Shown here: positions 38,103-52,000 of the stretch, in pieces
How positions within the stretch are numbered: the stretch's first letter is position 1
Layout of the letters: each line of letters opens with the position of its first letter
Position numbers and translations under genes: made by a program
The notes under the pieces: generated by a model
The model's input: only the letters and a program-made list of their open reading frames with translations
The model's database searches: none
What the model was told of the DNA's origin: nothing
DNA from: Blastomussa wellsi
Lineage: Eukaryota; Cnidaria; Anthozoa; Scleractinia; Plerogyridae
Length of the DNA: 64,000 nt
Direction of reading: 5' to 3'
NCBI GenBank assembly: GCA_947652115.1
Contig: OX393563.1
Location: 10,100,361-10,164,360, forward strand

Positions 38103-38774
38103 GGAGGGGGGTGAATAGGTTCGCGGATCAACGGATTTAGCCTTAAAAAGTACACGGATTCGCGGATTTCAATAATGCAGTGGATCACGGATTAGCTGAT
38201 AATTGTAGCTCGGATTCTGGACTCTGCATGTCATAAAGTTCGTATTGTGGCCTTGGCGTGTCTCTAGTCCTGGGGCCGGTTTCTCGAAGGCCCCGAAAAG
38301 TTTTCGCACCCGGAAGGCCATAGCAAAATCTCAAAACTTATGATTATACAGAGCTGTTTTATTCACATGTTGTTGATATGAACAGTGGTTTCCTTCATAC
38401 AAAGTTTCAGGCCTATACACTTCTCTATTTTTTAGATACAAATGAATAAAATTAGCTTTACTGTCCCGAAAGTTTCCGGGGCTTTCGAGAAACCGGCCCC
38501 AGGTCTCAATGTCCTCGTTTTGTCCATTTTCTGTTTGCACGAGACCCAAACCACCGCTTTACATTAGAACTGCCGCAAAAACGGCAATGAAACGAAACCT
38601 CTTGAAAATTTTTCACCGAAAACACACATCTACTGTCCTTTCAGTGAAACTATTACACAGAAAATTTTCAAGGAATGTGGATGCGGATTTCAACAAAAAT
38701 AGTAGCGGATTGACGGATTTGGCCCAAAAATAGCACGGATTCGCGGATTCGCGTACCCCTATTCACCCCCCTCC
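38103..38774. mobile_element. MITE with perfect 17-bp TIRs, host of a nested MITE
   Basis: ggaggggggtgaatagg at 38103-38119 is the exact inverse of cctattcacccccctcc at 38758-38774. GGAA flanks both sides (38099-38102, 38775-38778) and is a candidate 4-bp target duplication. The inner sequence is rich in repeats of cggatt, such as cacggattcgcggatt, near both ends. There is no transposase. Confidence 0.85.
38269..38503. mobile_element. Nested MITE, TIR CCTGGGGCCGGTTTCTCGAA
   Basis: The ends cctggggccggtttctcgaa (38269-38288) and ttcgagaaaccggccccagg (38484-38503) are exact inverses of 20 bp. The 235-bp element lies wholly within the MITE 38103-38774 and so is younger than it. Confidence 0.88.
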
Positions 38775-39743
38775 GGAAGTATTTTGTTTGCCAATAACCT
38801 CATCTCGGGGGATAATCTGTGGTTAATCGGACTTTTTCCGGTTACGTTTTCCTTTTTCTTTAGTATTTACATTTTCCTTTTTTCATTATACTAAAACAAA
38901 AAAAATGTCATCGTCGTAAAAAGTGGGGGGGGGGGGGGAGGGGGCGGCTCAAATGTTTATCAAAAATAAGTCTATTTTGGAGCGTTAAGTAAAAACAAAG
39001 GTGTTCAATGACATTGTTTTGGTACATTGGTGAATAGACAATATAGAGCCAAGTCAAACGTTGTGGGATGCTGCAAACTTTAAGGAAAATATGGAGTTTA
39101 GTTGTCTCGTTTTGGGTTATGCGCAGCTGTTGCCAGAGAAGCGTAATGTAAATTGCCATATTCGTCAGCACTGTCACGTGGAAACGAGCACGGTGACCCC
39201 CACTTTTTATTACGCTTTTATAATTTTCTTGACTTGTTGCAACCGTGTACCAAGTTTCAACGGAAATCTATGACGGGTTCTTTTACTATGGAATCACCTA
39301 AATTCTGTTCTGTCACGTATTCGAATTAGAATTATGTTCGGCTGATGGATTGGTGTTACAGTTCATTTTTGGCTGATTAGGTCTCTTGCAGATCCTATGT
39401 AAACTAGCAGCATTATCGTTCGAGAGTCCTTTGCAGTTTTCACGTCTCCAATAGAACAAGCGTGGCAAAAAACTAATCCCAGGATTGAAAGGGAACCCAA
39501 GATATGATGGTGAGAAGTCATCTATAGTAATCGTTTGGTAGTTAGGGGTCTCCCCCGTTAAAATGTATAAAACCTAAAACTTTGTCGAGTTTGAAAACTT
39601 TAGGCTAAAATGTTCAAAGTGTACAAACCGTGGTATCTCATATTCCACAGTTTTATCAGCATCACGTGACGTGCTTAGGCCAATCGCGCGCGCGGAAAAA
39701 ATATTTGATGAATTATAATAATGGCTTCGAAGGAGGCTACTAA

Positions 39744-39976
39744 GAGCCTGATTACATGAGCCGGCCTGGCCCGGTTAGCCGGACGTGTTTCAGTCCGCCG
39801 AGATCCCAATCAACATCACGATTACATGACAACTGGGCCAGTTCAGTTAGCCGACACAGCAAACCAGCCCGGCCAACCAGGCCAGCCTAACATGAAAAAT
39901 AAACAAGAAAGATAAAACAATGGTCTTGCAGATTTCTATTACATTTACAGGCCAGCCTAGCTCATGTAATCAGACC
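39744..39976. mobile_element. MITE just upstream of the RNF213-like start codon
   Basis: The left end, cctgattacatgagccggcc, is matched in inverse by ggccagcctagctcatgtaatcaga on the right, with a few mismatches. It is about 230 bp long. The inner part repeats the ccggcc/ggccag theme. Its right end is about 40 bp from the ATG at 40015, so it probably lies in the 5' UTR or core promoter. Confidence 0.8.
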
Positions 39977-40014
39977 CTAATTACCCAAAAGGCAGATGTG
40001 ATAACCACAACACC

Positions 40015-43000
40015 ATGAACCACGCGGCAGAGACAGTATACTTTTCTTGTTTGCATTCATTGCGGTCAGCGGATATCCCCCAGAGGGCCTTCCTGTATCG
40101 TTTCCAGGAATCACTTCCGGCTTTCGAAGAACACGCGCGGAAATGTAAAGCCTGCAAAGATGGAGATTACTGTCTCAGTTATGGTTGTAAGACGCTGAAA
40201 ATGAAATGTTCACATTGTAACAACACTGCTCTTGGAGAAAATCACGCTTACTGCTATGAATGTGGCACCAAGCTGAAAAGAAATGATGAAGAAACGAGAT
40301 CACCGCCAGTTGTTTTAGACCCGGGTTTAGACAAAACATCCGCAACGAATGCGAAAGACTTGACAAGCACAGCTCAGACTTCCCATGTTCACGACGAAAC
40401 AGACGCTTCACTTGGTAAGATGCTTGAAAACGCAGACGATACCAGTTGTTTTTTAGAGTAGTTTAATTCGACGAGAGAGGAGTTGTTTCGATATACCCGT
40501 TTATTGGTTTTACTTTCGCTTTCTTCTGAGTTGCTTGTTGACGTCCCTAACTCTTGGAGTCCCGTGCTTGGAGTTTGTTGGGTTACGTAAAATGGCTGGC
40601 GAGTGTTGTAGCCGTTAAGGTTTAATGAATACCGGTTTAATCTCCTCTTTTGTTTTTTCATGATCAGTGGTTAAATATACAGTTTTAGGATAATCACGAA
40701 AGAGATAAGAATGACAACAGTAGAGGAAGTACTAGCCAATATGGTATTCCCTTATAGTTTGCATCTAACATAATTTTTAAACTTTTTCTGAACTCTTCCC
40801 CTTTGAAAACAAACGTTCCTGCCTGTGCTTTCCCTTTTTATTCTCACATAATTTATTGGGTAACAATACCATAGAAAACTTCTTATGATGCAGATTCATG
40901 ATGCATAAATTAAAGTAAATTATAATTTGCATGCATGTGGATATAGCAGGGATACCTTATGCATCTAACCAAATATTTGCAACACTGGGATTTATCCCAT
41001 GCCTTGAAGAATACAACCAATCAGGAGCCTAGAAAAGCATTGTATATTCTGTGGTTTTTCACGGAAAGTTTCCCTTCGTTTATCACAGCTTCAAGTTTTC
41101 CTGTCGAAAGTCAGCAGCGCACACTGTCTTTTCATTCAACTCAGTTTAATTTTTGCAAGAAAATGTTCAAATGTGAATGAAGAAACAAATTCAGTAATTC
41201 TCTCGGATTCAACATTATATAGTTCCGATGTTCAGTAAAACCTGTTACTAGAGATGGAAAACTGTATGTAGACGTCAAAGAATTTGCCAAACAGCGACAG
41301 AAAACACAGGAATCATGGATAAAACAACTTTGGATTGCACGACGTTTGTCAAGTTCCTGACAGATCAATAGTCTGGAAAAAGAATTCTCTGTGCTTTGCC
41401 TTACCACCGCCAGTACAACATTATTTATGCTGTAATATTTTATTACACGGAGGAGTCTTAACCGGATACGGTAGCACTAAAAGCTTTAAAGTTTTGCGAT
41501 AAGATTTTTATTTATTCACTCAAAGCTGTACCTATCTGTAAGTTGTCTTAGAGGCATGCAATGAAATAGTTATTTGCCATTTCCACATGATCTTCCATAA
41601 TACGTCTTGTTTGCCCACCAAAATTTTGCATAACCTTTGTTTCCCATTTCTCCTGGGTATTGCAGTCATCCCTAGGGAAACTGAAGACAATGCTTATGCA
41701 AAACTTTGGGGGGCAAACAAGGTGTATTATAAAACACGTGGAAATGGTGGTTGCAATATTTACTTGTGGTATATATCCCACTTGTGACTTGATTTTTCTT
41801 TGCACGTATACACACTCGCCTAAAAGCTTGTGTATACGCTGAAAAATCAAGTCACTTGTGGGATATTTCACGGCTTGCCACTCGAAACCATTGCATAACT
41901 AAGTATGTAATTGGCCAACTGATTGCTTACTCCATTTTGACATATTTTTGGTTCTCATAATTTACAAGACTGGAGTGAAGAATCTAAATTATCAAATCTT
42001 ATGCGGCCAACCATTGAAAATAATAATAATAATAATAATAGTAATATTTTTATTATATTTATTATTAATGTTATTCCAAATTCACTCTCAAAGATTACAT
42101 CACACTATAATAATTATTATAATACATCACAATAAATAATAATAATAATAATAATGATAATAATAACAATAATAAATTCTTCAATACAAAGTTGAAGACT
42201 CGAGTTACGAGTGGTATCTTCTTTTATTCCAGTGATATTCACGTTGTTTTCTTATGCAAATTAGATAGCTGTTGATGTCATAAGTGCATGGCCAATGTGG
42301 GATCAAAACACAAAATAAAGAATATCTATGCAAATAATGAAGCAATGCAGTTGAAACTTGGCACCAATATTATTAATTAACATTTTTATGCAGGCGCCGA
42401 GTGGTGACTGAACATTTTTTCAGTCACCAAATGAAAAATTCTGGTCACCAAAAAGTGGTTCATAAAATTTTTGCCTCACAGCAAAATACAAAAACATTGA
42501 GTTCATCAAGTTTTTGTTGAACAGATAGCTCTCTTAGTTTGAAGACTGACCAGTACAAAGCGTTGAGAAGCCACACGCGAACAAGTGGCCATATTGTTCG
42601 TTCCAGGATATTTCCGAACAAAATTGCGTCCATGGTATGGCTGTTAGATGAAACTGCTGAAAATATACTCCTTATTCCAAAATGGCTACCATCTTAATAT
42701 TCTTTTGTTGGTATTCAAATTGGCCCTTCTTGCCTTGTTTTTAAGTTCAAAAATCAAAAGAATATTTTATCTCAAACGAGGCAACAAGGGCCAACTTGTG
42801 TGTGCATACACTGTATATCAGCGGCCATTTTGGAATAAGGTGTATGGTGGCCGCTAAATGTTGATCAAGGTGCGTCGATTACAATGGTTGTGAATGTCAT
42901 CTAACAGGAACCTTATATTTACTTTTCATCTTAATTACTTTCTATTGAGATTAAAAACTTTGATATGACAAGGGGTAATTTTCTTGCTGAAATCAAATGC

Positions 43001-46000
43001 GATTTTTTTATTTAATTCCATGGGTGATTGTTCACAACATTGACAGAACGCTAAAAGTTAGTCGCCTCTTGGTGACTAGCTATGAAATTCTGGTCGCCAA
43101 CGCTCAATTTTCAGTTACATTGGCGACCAGCTGGTTGCAATTTTGGACCCTGCCTTTGAATGTATTTTTGTCATTTGTGGCACTGAAAGAAGAGGTACAT
43201 GGACCTATTCAAAACATACGCAATGTCTTCATTGCATTGCATCTCTTTATTACCATTTAGGAAGTGGACAATGTTTGGTAATCATCAAAAACAGTAATTG
43301 TCACTGCCACATAAAATATATCTAGAACCAAAAGCATTGCCATAGCAACGTAAAAATAGGCACCATGTGGTATATTTCTTAGGGTACAATACTCTTGCCA
43401 AGTTTCAACTGCATTACTGTATTATTTGCAGAGATATTCTTCATTTTACTGCATGCAACCACTTATGACATCATTAGTTATCTCACTGGCATAATACAAA
43501 AACGTGAATATCACTGGATCGAAATAATATATTAAAAAAGGAAAACACTATTCTTCCTCATTTTGAAAGGGCTTTCAAACAAGCAGAAGTTATTTTTTAC
43601 TTCATAGGCACTTTAAAAGATCAGGCACAACATATGTGTGACTTTACAGTGACTAGTGAAATCAAAAACCAATCATGTAATATATAGATTTAGCCAAGCC
43701 TAAAGTGGGAGCTCTGTATAAATATGCTCAAAATGAATAGTCAGCTCCAGTCACAGGGAGCCCATACAAGCAGTGCGTCTATTTGTATGTTTGAAATATA
43801 AAGAAATGTATGGGAATATTGAAAGCGTCCTACTATCGAAAACTTTTTTCGAGTAATGTTTATTGTTTTGGTTGAAATAAATGTCAACTTACCTCAGGTA
43901 TTGTATTTTGTCGTTCTTTGGCTGAAAATCGTGAATTTGAGCGATTTGGAGGGTTTTTGCATTGACTGTTGCTTCACATTATAAGAAGGAGACACGGGTT
44001 GAAAGCTTCTTTTCGACCGCTCCAGCGCCAAGCCGATTTTCACACAGAAATTGGAATTGCCTGGCTTCCAAATCGAGTACCAGATAAACTGAAAGGTCGA
44101 AGCTTCTTTTCGTGGCATTCAATCGAACATCCATTCAAAATCCGAGCGCTAACCGCCAATTTATTTTCAAGAAAGGCAGCTTTCGAAGCGGCAAACATCC
44201 ATGGCAGTCTGTTCGTGTGCCAGGGACCAACCATCACGCTTTGTGCTCCATACTGATTGGTTGATGCTAAACAATACCCTGTTGCAAATGACTCATGTGG
44301 GAGGGGGGCCAGGGACATATTCACAGCGGCGATTCATCCACTGACAAGTCTGGGGTGATTTTTTATGATGCGTGACGGCCTGCGAACACAGACGGATTTC
44401 CGGCTTTTGTTTCACGCCGCCGAAGTGAAGAGCGGAGATTCAAACACAAATCTTCCAAGATCGAAGGAATTAGCGACGGGCAGTAGCTGCAAAAAGTCAC
44501 CGACTAACATGACTTGCTTGCCACTGAACATATATTTTTTTTGTTTGAAAGCTGTTCAGCCTCCAAACAAATCAATTGACAGCGTCGTGAGACAGTGATG
44601 TTTTGCAACCTTTCAACCCATAGATCAAAGTTGACATCTGAACAAATGAAGCACTCGATATTGTGGAAAGAGGGCGCAATCTCCTCGTGACAGGGCAAGC
44701 TGGAACTGGAAAGTCTTGTTTGGGTGCAAACCATGTACGATCGTTTGAAGGATCAAGGGAAAAATGTCAAGATAGTGTGTGTGAGTGGCATAGCAGGTAG
44801 TGTTTATACGGACAGGATACGCACCTACAAAGTTCATGCATGAACTACACGTTAGTAGGTGACTTTCTGCAGCTATGACCCGTTGCTTATTTCTTCGATC
44901 TTGGAAGATTTGTGTTTGAATCTCCGCTCTTCACTTCGGCGGTGTGACACAAAAGCCGGAAATCTGTCTGTGTTCGTAGGCCGTCACGCATCATAAAAAA
45001 TCACCCCAGACTTGTCAGTGGATGAATCGTCACTGCGAATATGTCCCTGGCCCCCCTCCCACATGAGTCACCTGTAACAGGGTATTGTTTAGCATCAGCC
45101 AATCAGTGTGGAGCATACAGCGTGACGGTTGATCCCTAGCACACGAACGTACTGCCGCACATGTTTGTCGCTTCGAAAGCCGCATTTCTCAAAAAAAAAA
45201 TCGGCGGTTAGCGCTCGGATTTTGAATTGATGTTTGATTGAATGCCACTAAAAGAAGCTTCGACCTCTCAGTTTATCTGGCACTCGATTTGGGAGCCGGG
45301 CGATTCCAGTTTCTGTGTGATAATCAGCTTGGCACTGGAGCAGTCGAAAATAAGCTTTCCACCCTTGTCTCCTTCTTATAACGTGAAGCAACAGTCAACG
45401 CAAAACCCTCCAAATCGCTCAAATTCGCCATTTAGAGCCGGGGAACGACAAAATACAACACCAGAGGTAAGTTCACGTTTATTTCAGCCAAAAAGAATAA
45501 ACATTACTCAAAATAAGTTTTCGATAGTAGGACGCTTTCAATATTCCCATACTTTTCTTTATATTTCGAACATACAAATAGACACACTGCTTGTATGGGC
45601 CCCCTGTGCTCCAGTCTTGGAGTTCATGATCAGAATCATGAGTAATTTAAGGGAGCATTTTCTAGCTTTACATTCACTAGTGTTAAGTTCTAGAAAAGCC
45701 ACAATACTAAACGTTCACATGTGTAATATTTACATTGTAATATGTGTTGATTTTATTGCCAATATATTGAACAGATGAAGGACAAAGGAAAAGAAAAGTT
45801 GAGGAAGTAGAGGAGAAACCAGCAAAGCGGACATCTGTTGAATGCGAAGACATTCCTGTCCCTGGTGAGGCTGCTGATGAGACTGCAAGTGCTTTACAGA
45901 ACCTTACTTTTGTACTGGACCCAGAAGAGGAACAGAAGCTAGCTATCATAACAACTGAACTACCAAGCAGCAGAAGTACAGCAGACTGTTCCCCAGAAAA

Positions 46001-49000
46001 GGTGTCCAAGAACAGACTTCAGGCTAGTTCCACAGGTAACTCAAAATATTTACCTACTAGAAGATGGTTGGTCCATGCTCTATAAGAAAAATACTCATAC
46101 TTGGGGTCCAGAAAGGCTTCTACAGTACCGCTCAAATGTAAGTTACCACCTTTCATCTCGTTTCTCTCGAGACTTGTCTTATTTCTCTCGAGAATCGTCT
46201 TGTTTCTCTCTAGAATCTTCTCGTTTCTTTTGAGATTCACTGAAGCGTTCAGTATGGAATATATTATGCGTGCGTGAAGCTGGTGTACAATTTAACACTT
46301 NNNNNNNNNNNNNNNNNNNNNNNNNNNNNNNNNNNNNNNNNNNNNNNNNNNNNNNNNNNNNNNNNNNNNNNNNNNNNNNNNNNNNNNNNNNNNNNNNNNN
46401 NNNNNNNNNNNNNNNNNNNNNNNNNNNNNNNNNNNNNNNNNNNNNNNNNNNNNNNNNNNNNNNNNNNNNNNNNNNNNNNNNNNNNNNNNNNNNNNNNNNN
46501 TGCTAGCTTTGTGGCATTTGGTTATATTTATTGGCTCGTTTTCTGCTTCCAGATCTTTTGTAGCCTTTAAAATGTGATCTTGTAAACTTTTGATCTTTTA
46601 AGTCAGCCGGATCAGTTGATTTCTCTAACAGTGACCTTTTGTTTATCGCAAGCTTCTGGTTAGCGTGTATGATACTCTTTCTCACATTAACGGAGTTTTA
46701 AGATCCCAGTCTTTTCTAAGCTACTGTTGTCTAAAATCATCAAGTGCTGTATTTCAGCCGTTACGTACTGCACCTCCATTGCCTAGATCTATATTGTTGC
46801 GTTACTAGCATCCAACGTTTTAAATCTCTGGAATACTGCAATGATACCTTCTGGCAAATGTCTCATTCTATATCACATTGTGTTTGTTTCATTCTCAAAC
46901 AGAGGTTAGCAAGGTTAAGGTTAGCAGAGGTTAGCAAATCATCCACTGCTCTCAGTGAAGGCTAAAATCAACAAACGGAAGTCGTGTTTGGCCTGTCACA
47001 TAATAGAGAATCAACCATTGTTGAGAGAAATATGTAGGGAACCATTTTTCATTTCTTACAGGAAAGGTAAATCTCTAAAATACATATTCTCTGAAGGTCA
47101 CAGACGTGTCACATTACGAGACAGCGGGAGCCGTGATAAGCCTGTCAACTTCTTGCTAACCTCATTGCGATTCTGTCCGAATCAAGTATTTCTGAAGCCA
47201 ATTCCCTTATGATAGCAACGAGCGAGTTATTTAGAAGACGTCTTATCATTGCCTGCTCGTCCGCCATCTTGGACTCCAGAAATAAATTATTGTATCCAAA
47301 ACGCGTTACTGAGTGCCATGCCGAACTGCATGTTACCTTGTCAAAACACCAAAATGAAATCAACACCATCAAACTAGAATAACGCAATAACAAAAGTGCA
47401 GGTCGTAATGTTCCAATAGCAGAATGTCACAACGCAATAACAAAAAAGCGATTTTCAATAGCAAGATTTCAGAACAAAATGACAAAACTGCAGGTGTAAT
47501 GTTCCAATGGCAAAATGTCAGAATGCAAGAACACAATTGAAAAGAGCAGGTCCCAATAGCAAGATACCAGAACGCAATAGAAAAAGAACAGTTTGCAAAA
47601 GCAAGATATCAAAACTCAATTACAAAACTACAGGTTCAAATAGCAAAATACCAAGTACTAATTTTGGCGGTAATCACACTTCATAGATCTGAGAATTGGG
47701 CTGGTTTGACGTTTTTGACACACAAACATCTGTTTACTTTTATTAGTCGTTTCGATTCAGATAGGCCATAACCGAAAAAACACAGTTAACAGTTAAATAA
47801 GCAAAGAGGAAATGTTTTTTTTCCACAAGTTAATGTGCCGACGATGTCTTGTTTACTTCACTGCGAGAAAATGTAAATGAAAGAGCGAGCTCCAAGTTGT
47901 CGGCATGTATAGGGTCGCAGCACATGCTAAAACATGTGATATCTTGCATTCTAAATCTAAATAGCATCTAAATCTTATTGCAACTGAAATACTCTGTTTT
48001 TGAAATGAGGATTTGGGATGAAGTACACACGAATCAAATCGGCTCGAAACTCCTCCACCCTTGAAGTTCTTGTGTGATTGTTTGAAAGTATTGTGTGTTG
48101 AGTTTCATTCGTGTGTTATCAATTTCATTGACAAATGAATTCATCACGCACCAGTCTCACGCACCGTGAAGACGGAAGACGCTTTCAGTTTGAAGCGTGA
48201 GAATAAAAATTGCTGAAGAAAAGGAAAATGGTAAACAAAGACGATATTTGTAAAAGAGAAAAAAGCTCTCCCGGTATTTTCGATGGGTTTGAATGAGACG
48301 ACAGTGTATTCCCATGGGAGATATCTTCAGTCCTCAAAACGCTTTATATTTGCATGTTGTCAAAGACTGAAACAGTCATGTTCTGCATCTTGAGACTTCT
48401 TGAACTGAAATCCAAGTCCTGAATGAAGTGAATATCAATAATCGAATGTTATCAAAGTGAAGAGGTCAACTATCTGACTCCGCGGCTGAGGAGAAGAAAG
48501 AGAATCAGGACTATTCACTTGGTGTTTGAATTGTAAACAAAAATAAGTCTGTAACGTGACTGCCTGTGAATACTTGACAAAGTGCTATTTTAAAGCTTGT
48601 ATGGCTGCTGATCATTTTTGAATGGATTACTCGGACTGTTTGAATGACTGGCAATCTATTTCGAATAGTTAGCTCCAGATGTTCGAATGGCTGACGATAT
48701 TTTTCTAAAGGGTAGCTAGAGTAGTTCGAACGGTCGATGCGATACGTCATACGCACACACATCATATCTTTTTTTATTCGCTCAATTGTTTCCGAACTGA
48801 ATACAAGCACTGGTATTTTGTACTTGCAATAGAAGGGGACACATTGGTACTTGCAGTGCACTCACGAAAAACGAGAAACTTCTTGAGAGAAACGAGACGA
48901 GTCGCAAGAGAAACGAGACGCGTCTCGCAAGACAGTGGTAACTTACATTTGAGTGGTACTGTCAATAGTGAGGGCATTCAGTTGTTTTTGTAGACCTCAG

Positions 49001-52000
49001 AAGTGCATGATTTTATTGGGGAAAGAAGAAAACCATCTTCCAGTTGGATTAGGATAAAAATGTTCATCACTGAGCACAGAACTTACAAGACTTACCAACA
49101 CTTATGGCAGCTATTAATGTGTGCGATACTGGTAAAGTGAAGATTTACAGTAGTTTGTTGTTTTCTTTGATGACGTCAGGGGCATAGCTACCTGTATGCA
49201 CATACACACATAATAAACAAACCCACATGAGAAATGGAGTTGTTTTGGCAATTGTCATTCCAGCCACAAATTGCCAGTGCCCTGAATTTTCCACCAAACC
49301 TTTCACTTTTGGCCTGCATTATTGCGCAAAATTGGCTCAAGTCCCTCCATTTGAATGAGATTATGAAAAATCATAATTAAAAATAAAGAAAAAACATGCA
49401 GAAATCATTATTTTGTGTGACTGTATGCTTTAGAACTGTCTAACTGGCATGGACCCCTCCTGTATGATGTGACTAAATTTATAGTATGTACTGTTCCACA
49501 ACAGCAGAAATTTTACTGACACATTTAGTTAACAAACATCTTTAACAGCCAGTTTGTCTGAGGAGCATTGAAGAAACAAGGAGAAATTTATTTCATTTCC
49601 TTACTGTTTTTTTTGTTGCAACAACATGAAAATGACATGCTGATAATTAGATTGCTGGACCAATCACCAAGACTGATGAAACATTGGAAAAATTTATTTG
49701 GAACACATTCATAAATTCCCTTACACACAAAAAGAGTTAAATTAAGTGACAGCGTCCTTATAATTAAATCTTCTCAAATTACAGAAGATGTAATTCAGAA
49801 AGTTGATGATGAAGTCCAAGCATCTCCCATCCCTGAAATTGGTTGCACTTGTGAATCAGTGCCACTACAAAAAGCTGCAGATTCTTCTGAACTTTCTGAT
49901 GTCCCTATGCATACTGAACACAAAAATAACAGCAAGGAAGCTGACAGTGCCAATCTTCCTGAGGAGTACAAAATTAATGACACATTAGAGCCACCTGAAG
50001 ATGACAATCCTGATAGTGATGAAAATGATACAGATGTGGAGGTACCTGTAAGGTTAATTTATTTAATATAACAGTAACTGATGCTATATAGGTATTAATG
50101 TGAAGTTTTTATACAAGCGCTAGCCCTATATATAATGGAGGGTTGTGCCGACATTAATTTAAGCAACCATAAAATAAATTGTAAAATTGGTAACACAGGG
50201 ACGTCACTGTGGCTTAAGGTGGATTTCCACTGTCGCGTAATTTTTTTATACATTGTCTCTAAATTATTTTACACACGTAAACGCACTTATAACTAATGTA
50301 GTTATGTCCTGTAAGTAGAGGTTATAAATACAAACATTACATGAGCATTGTTTGGGGACATGATTGTGACCACTTAAAGGAGAGACTCACTTCTTAGAGG
50401 TGCCCTAAATTATTTGTTCCACTGCAGGTAGATAAAATTATATTAATTTCAACTTCTTACATCTTACATTGAAACTTGTAAGCTAACATATTTGGTATGT
50501 GTTGTCAATGCTTATTTTAGGAAGGTGATTCAAATGAAAAAGATACAAAAACACAAACAGAGTCAAAAAGAAAGAAGAAAGGTGCTTCCCAGAGAAACAG
50601 AGAAAAGAAGTTCGAGAGGAAAAAGCGAGGAGAGGAAGAAAAACGAAAAGCACTACAGTGAGTGAATTCTTTAGTTGAGATTTCCTTATATCAAATGATG
50701 AGTGTCGACTTCTTGCCTAGGGGCGTGATCACTGCATCAAGCAAAAGTTGTCCGGTAATACTGCCAAATGGCTTTTGTAAAGACTGTGCCCAAGATATTT
50801 TTATTTCTGAGTAGCTTTTCCCATCGGAATTGTCCCAGATCTCTGGCAAGATTTCATACACAGGTTAGTCACCAACTTGAACTGTGTACTTTGTGCCATT
50901 TAGGTTACGTAATGCCCCAGCAACCTTCTGACAATTGATGGACAAGAATATGATAAAAGGCTGGAATGTTGTATATAGATAAATATAATTTATCATACAG
51001 TGTCGTAGAAATTATTGCATAGTATCATCTTAACTGTAATTTACCATCTTCCCTTCCCTGGATGTTACAGGTCAAAATTGTTTGCAGGTAAATTTTTCAA
51101 ACTAGGTAGTTTTTTCAACCTAGGTTATATTTTATATTTTAAAAAAGAAAAAAAAGTCATCCACCCCTCCTCTACTACCTCTCATCCCTCCACCCCCTAC
51201 TCAACCTTCCTTCTCCCCCCTCCCAACCTACATGATCTCTTTATCCTGGGATAGTGGAATTGAGATTCCTGAAGTTTGAATGCCCACGATCAAAAATGCA
51301 AGAACAGGAGAACTGTATGGCAGTGAACCACCGAGGATTTTGACAACCAACTGGTCTAAGATCAGCAAAGAGTGAAATGTACCAATCACAGCTGTTGAAA
51401 ACCAACCAGTCACAGTGGAGCTTCATACTTTATAAAGCTACCCGCAGCTAGCCGACCCTTATCGCCTGATGAAGGCTAGAAGTATGCAGATGATAAATGA
51501 TAACACCTTTAGTATTATACTTTATACCACAATGAAAACCAACAACCTTAATTTTTACGATGGAAGAGAACATGCTTTATCCCACACTCTTGTGAATTAT
51601 GTAATTTTCACTGATCTTCATATAACATTTCATCACTGTAAAGTTTGTTTGTGAACAGATTTTTGCAATTTTAATTGCTTTAGTCAGCGGAATTACAAAC
51701 AAATGTTTATGGCCTAAAAGCCACTAAGCTACGATAATTATTCCTGTTTTGCATTATGTAAATCAGTTATAAAAAGAAGGCCTGTTGATCTTGTTTTAAA
51801 TAATATTCAAATTCAAGTGGTGCATTAATTTTTTGTAGGGAAAAAAAGCGAGATGGTGCTGGAGGGGCTGAACAGCAGAAGGGTGATGGTACTAACAAAA
51901 AAGATGGTGATAACATTGATCAGCTTCAGAATAAAGGGAAAGGAAAACAGAATAGCATTTGTGAAAGAGATGGTCAACAGAAAAACGAAGAGGAGAAAAA

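Larger units (their letters stand above)
37202..39743. other. Intergenic region between divergent whirlin and RNF213-like genes
   Basis: This holds both upstream regions. A poly-G run (37829-37847) and another (about 38923-38941) flank a MITE with a second MITE nested inside (38103-38774). The segment near 39150-39210 (cgagcacggtgacccccact) resembles 28185-28205 (cgagctcggtgatccccatt). I see no gene and no clear promoter motif. Confidence 0.5.
46122..48962. mobile_element. 2.84-kb DNA transposon with 28-bp TIRs and subterminal arrays
   Basis: acagtaccgctcaaatgtaa followed by gttaccac (46122-46149) is matched in inverse at 48935-48962 with one mismatch. Inside each TIR is an array of about four units of roughly 20 bp around tctcgtttctctcgaga. 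The arrays are at 46155-46245 on the left and 48860-48930, in inverse, on the right. The interior has no recognised transposase and includes the assembly gap. The superfamily is unknown. It is inserted in intron 2 of the RNF213-like gene. Confidence 0.85.

Noticed and set aside
45242..45778. 178-codon plus-strand open frame just before RNF213-like exon 2
   Set aside because: It lies in the right arm of the palindrome and is mirrored by a decayed frame in the left arm. RNF213-like exon 2 uses another frame from 45775.
46270..46570. Open frames spanning the N run
   Set aside because: They are artefacts of unknown bases.
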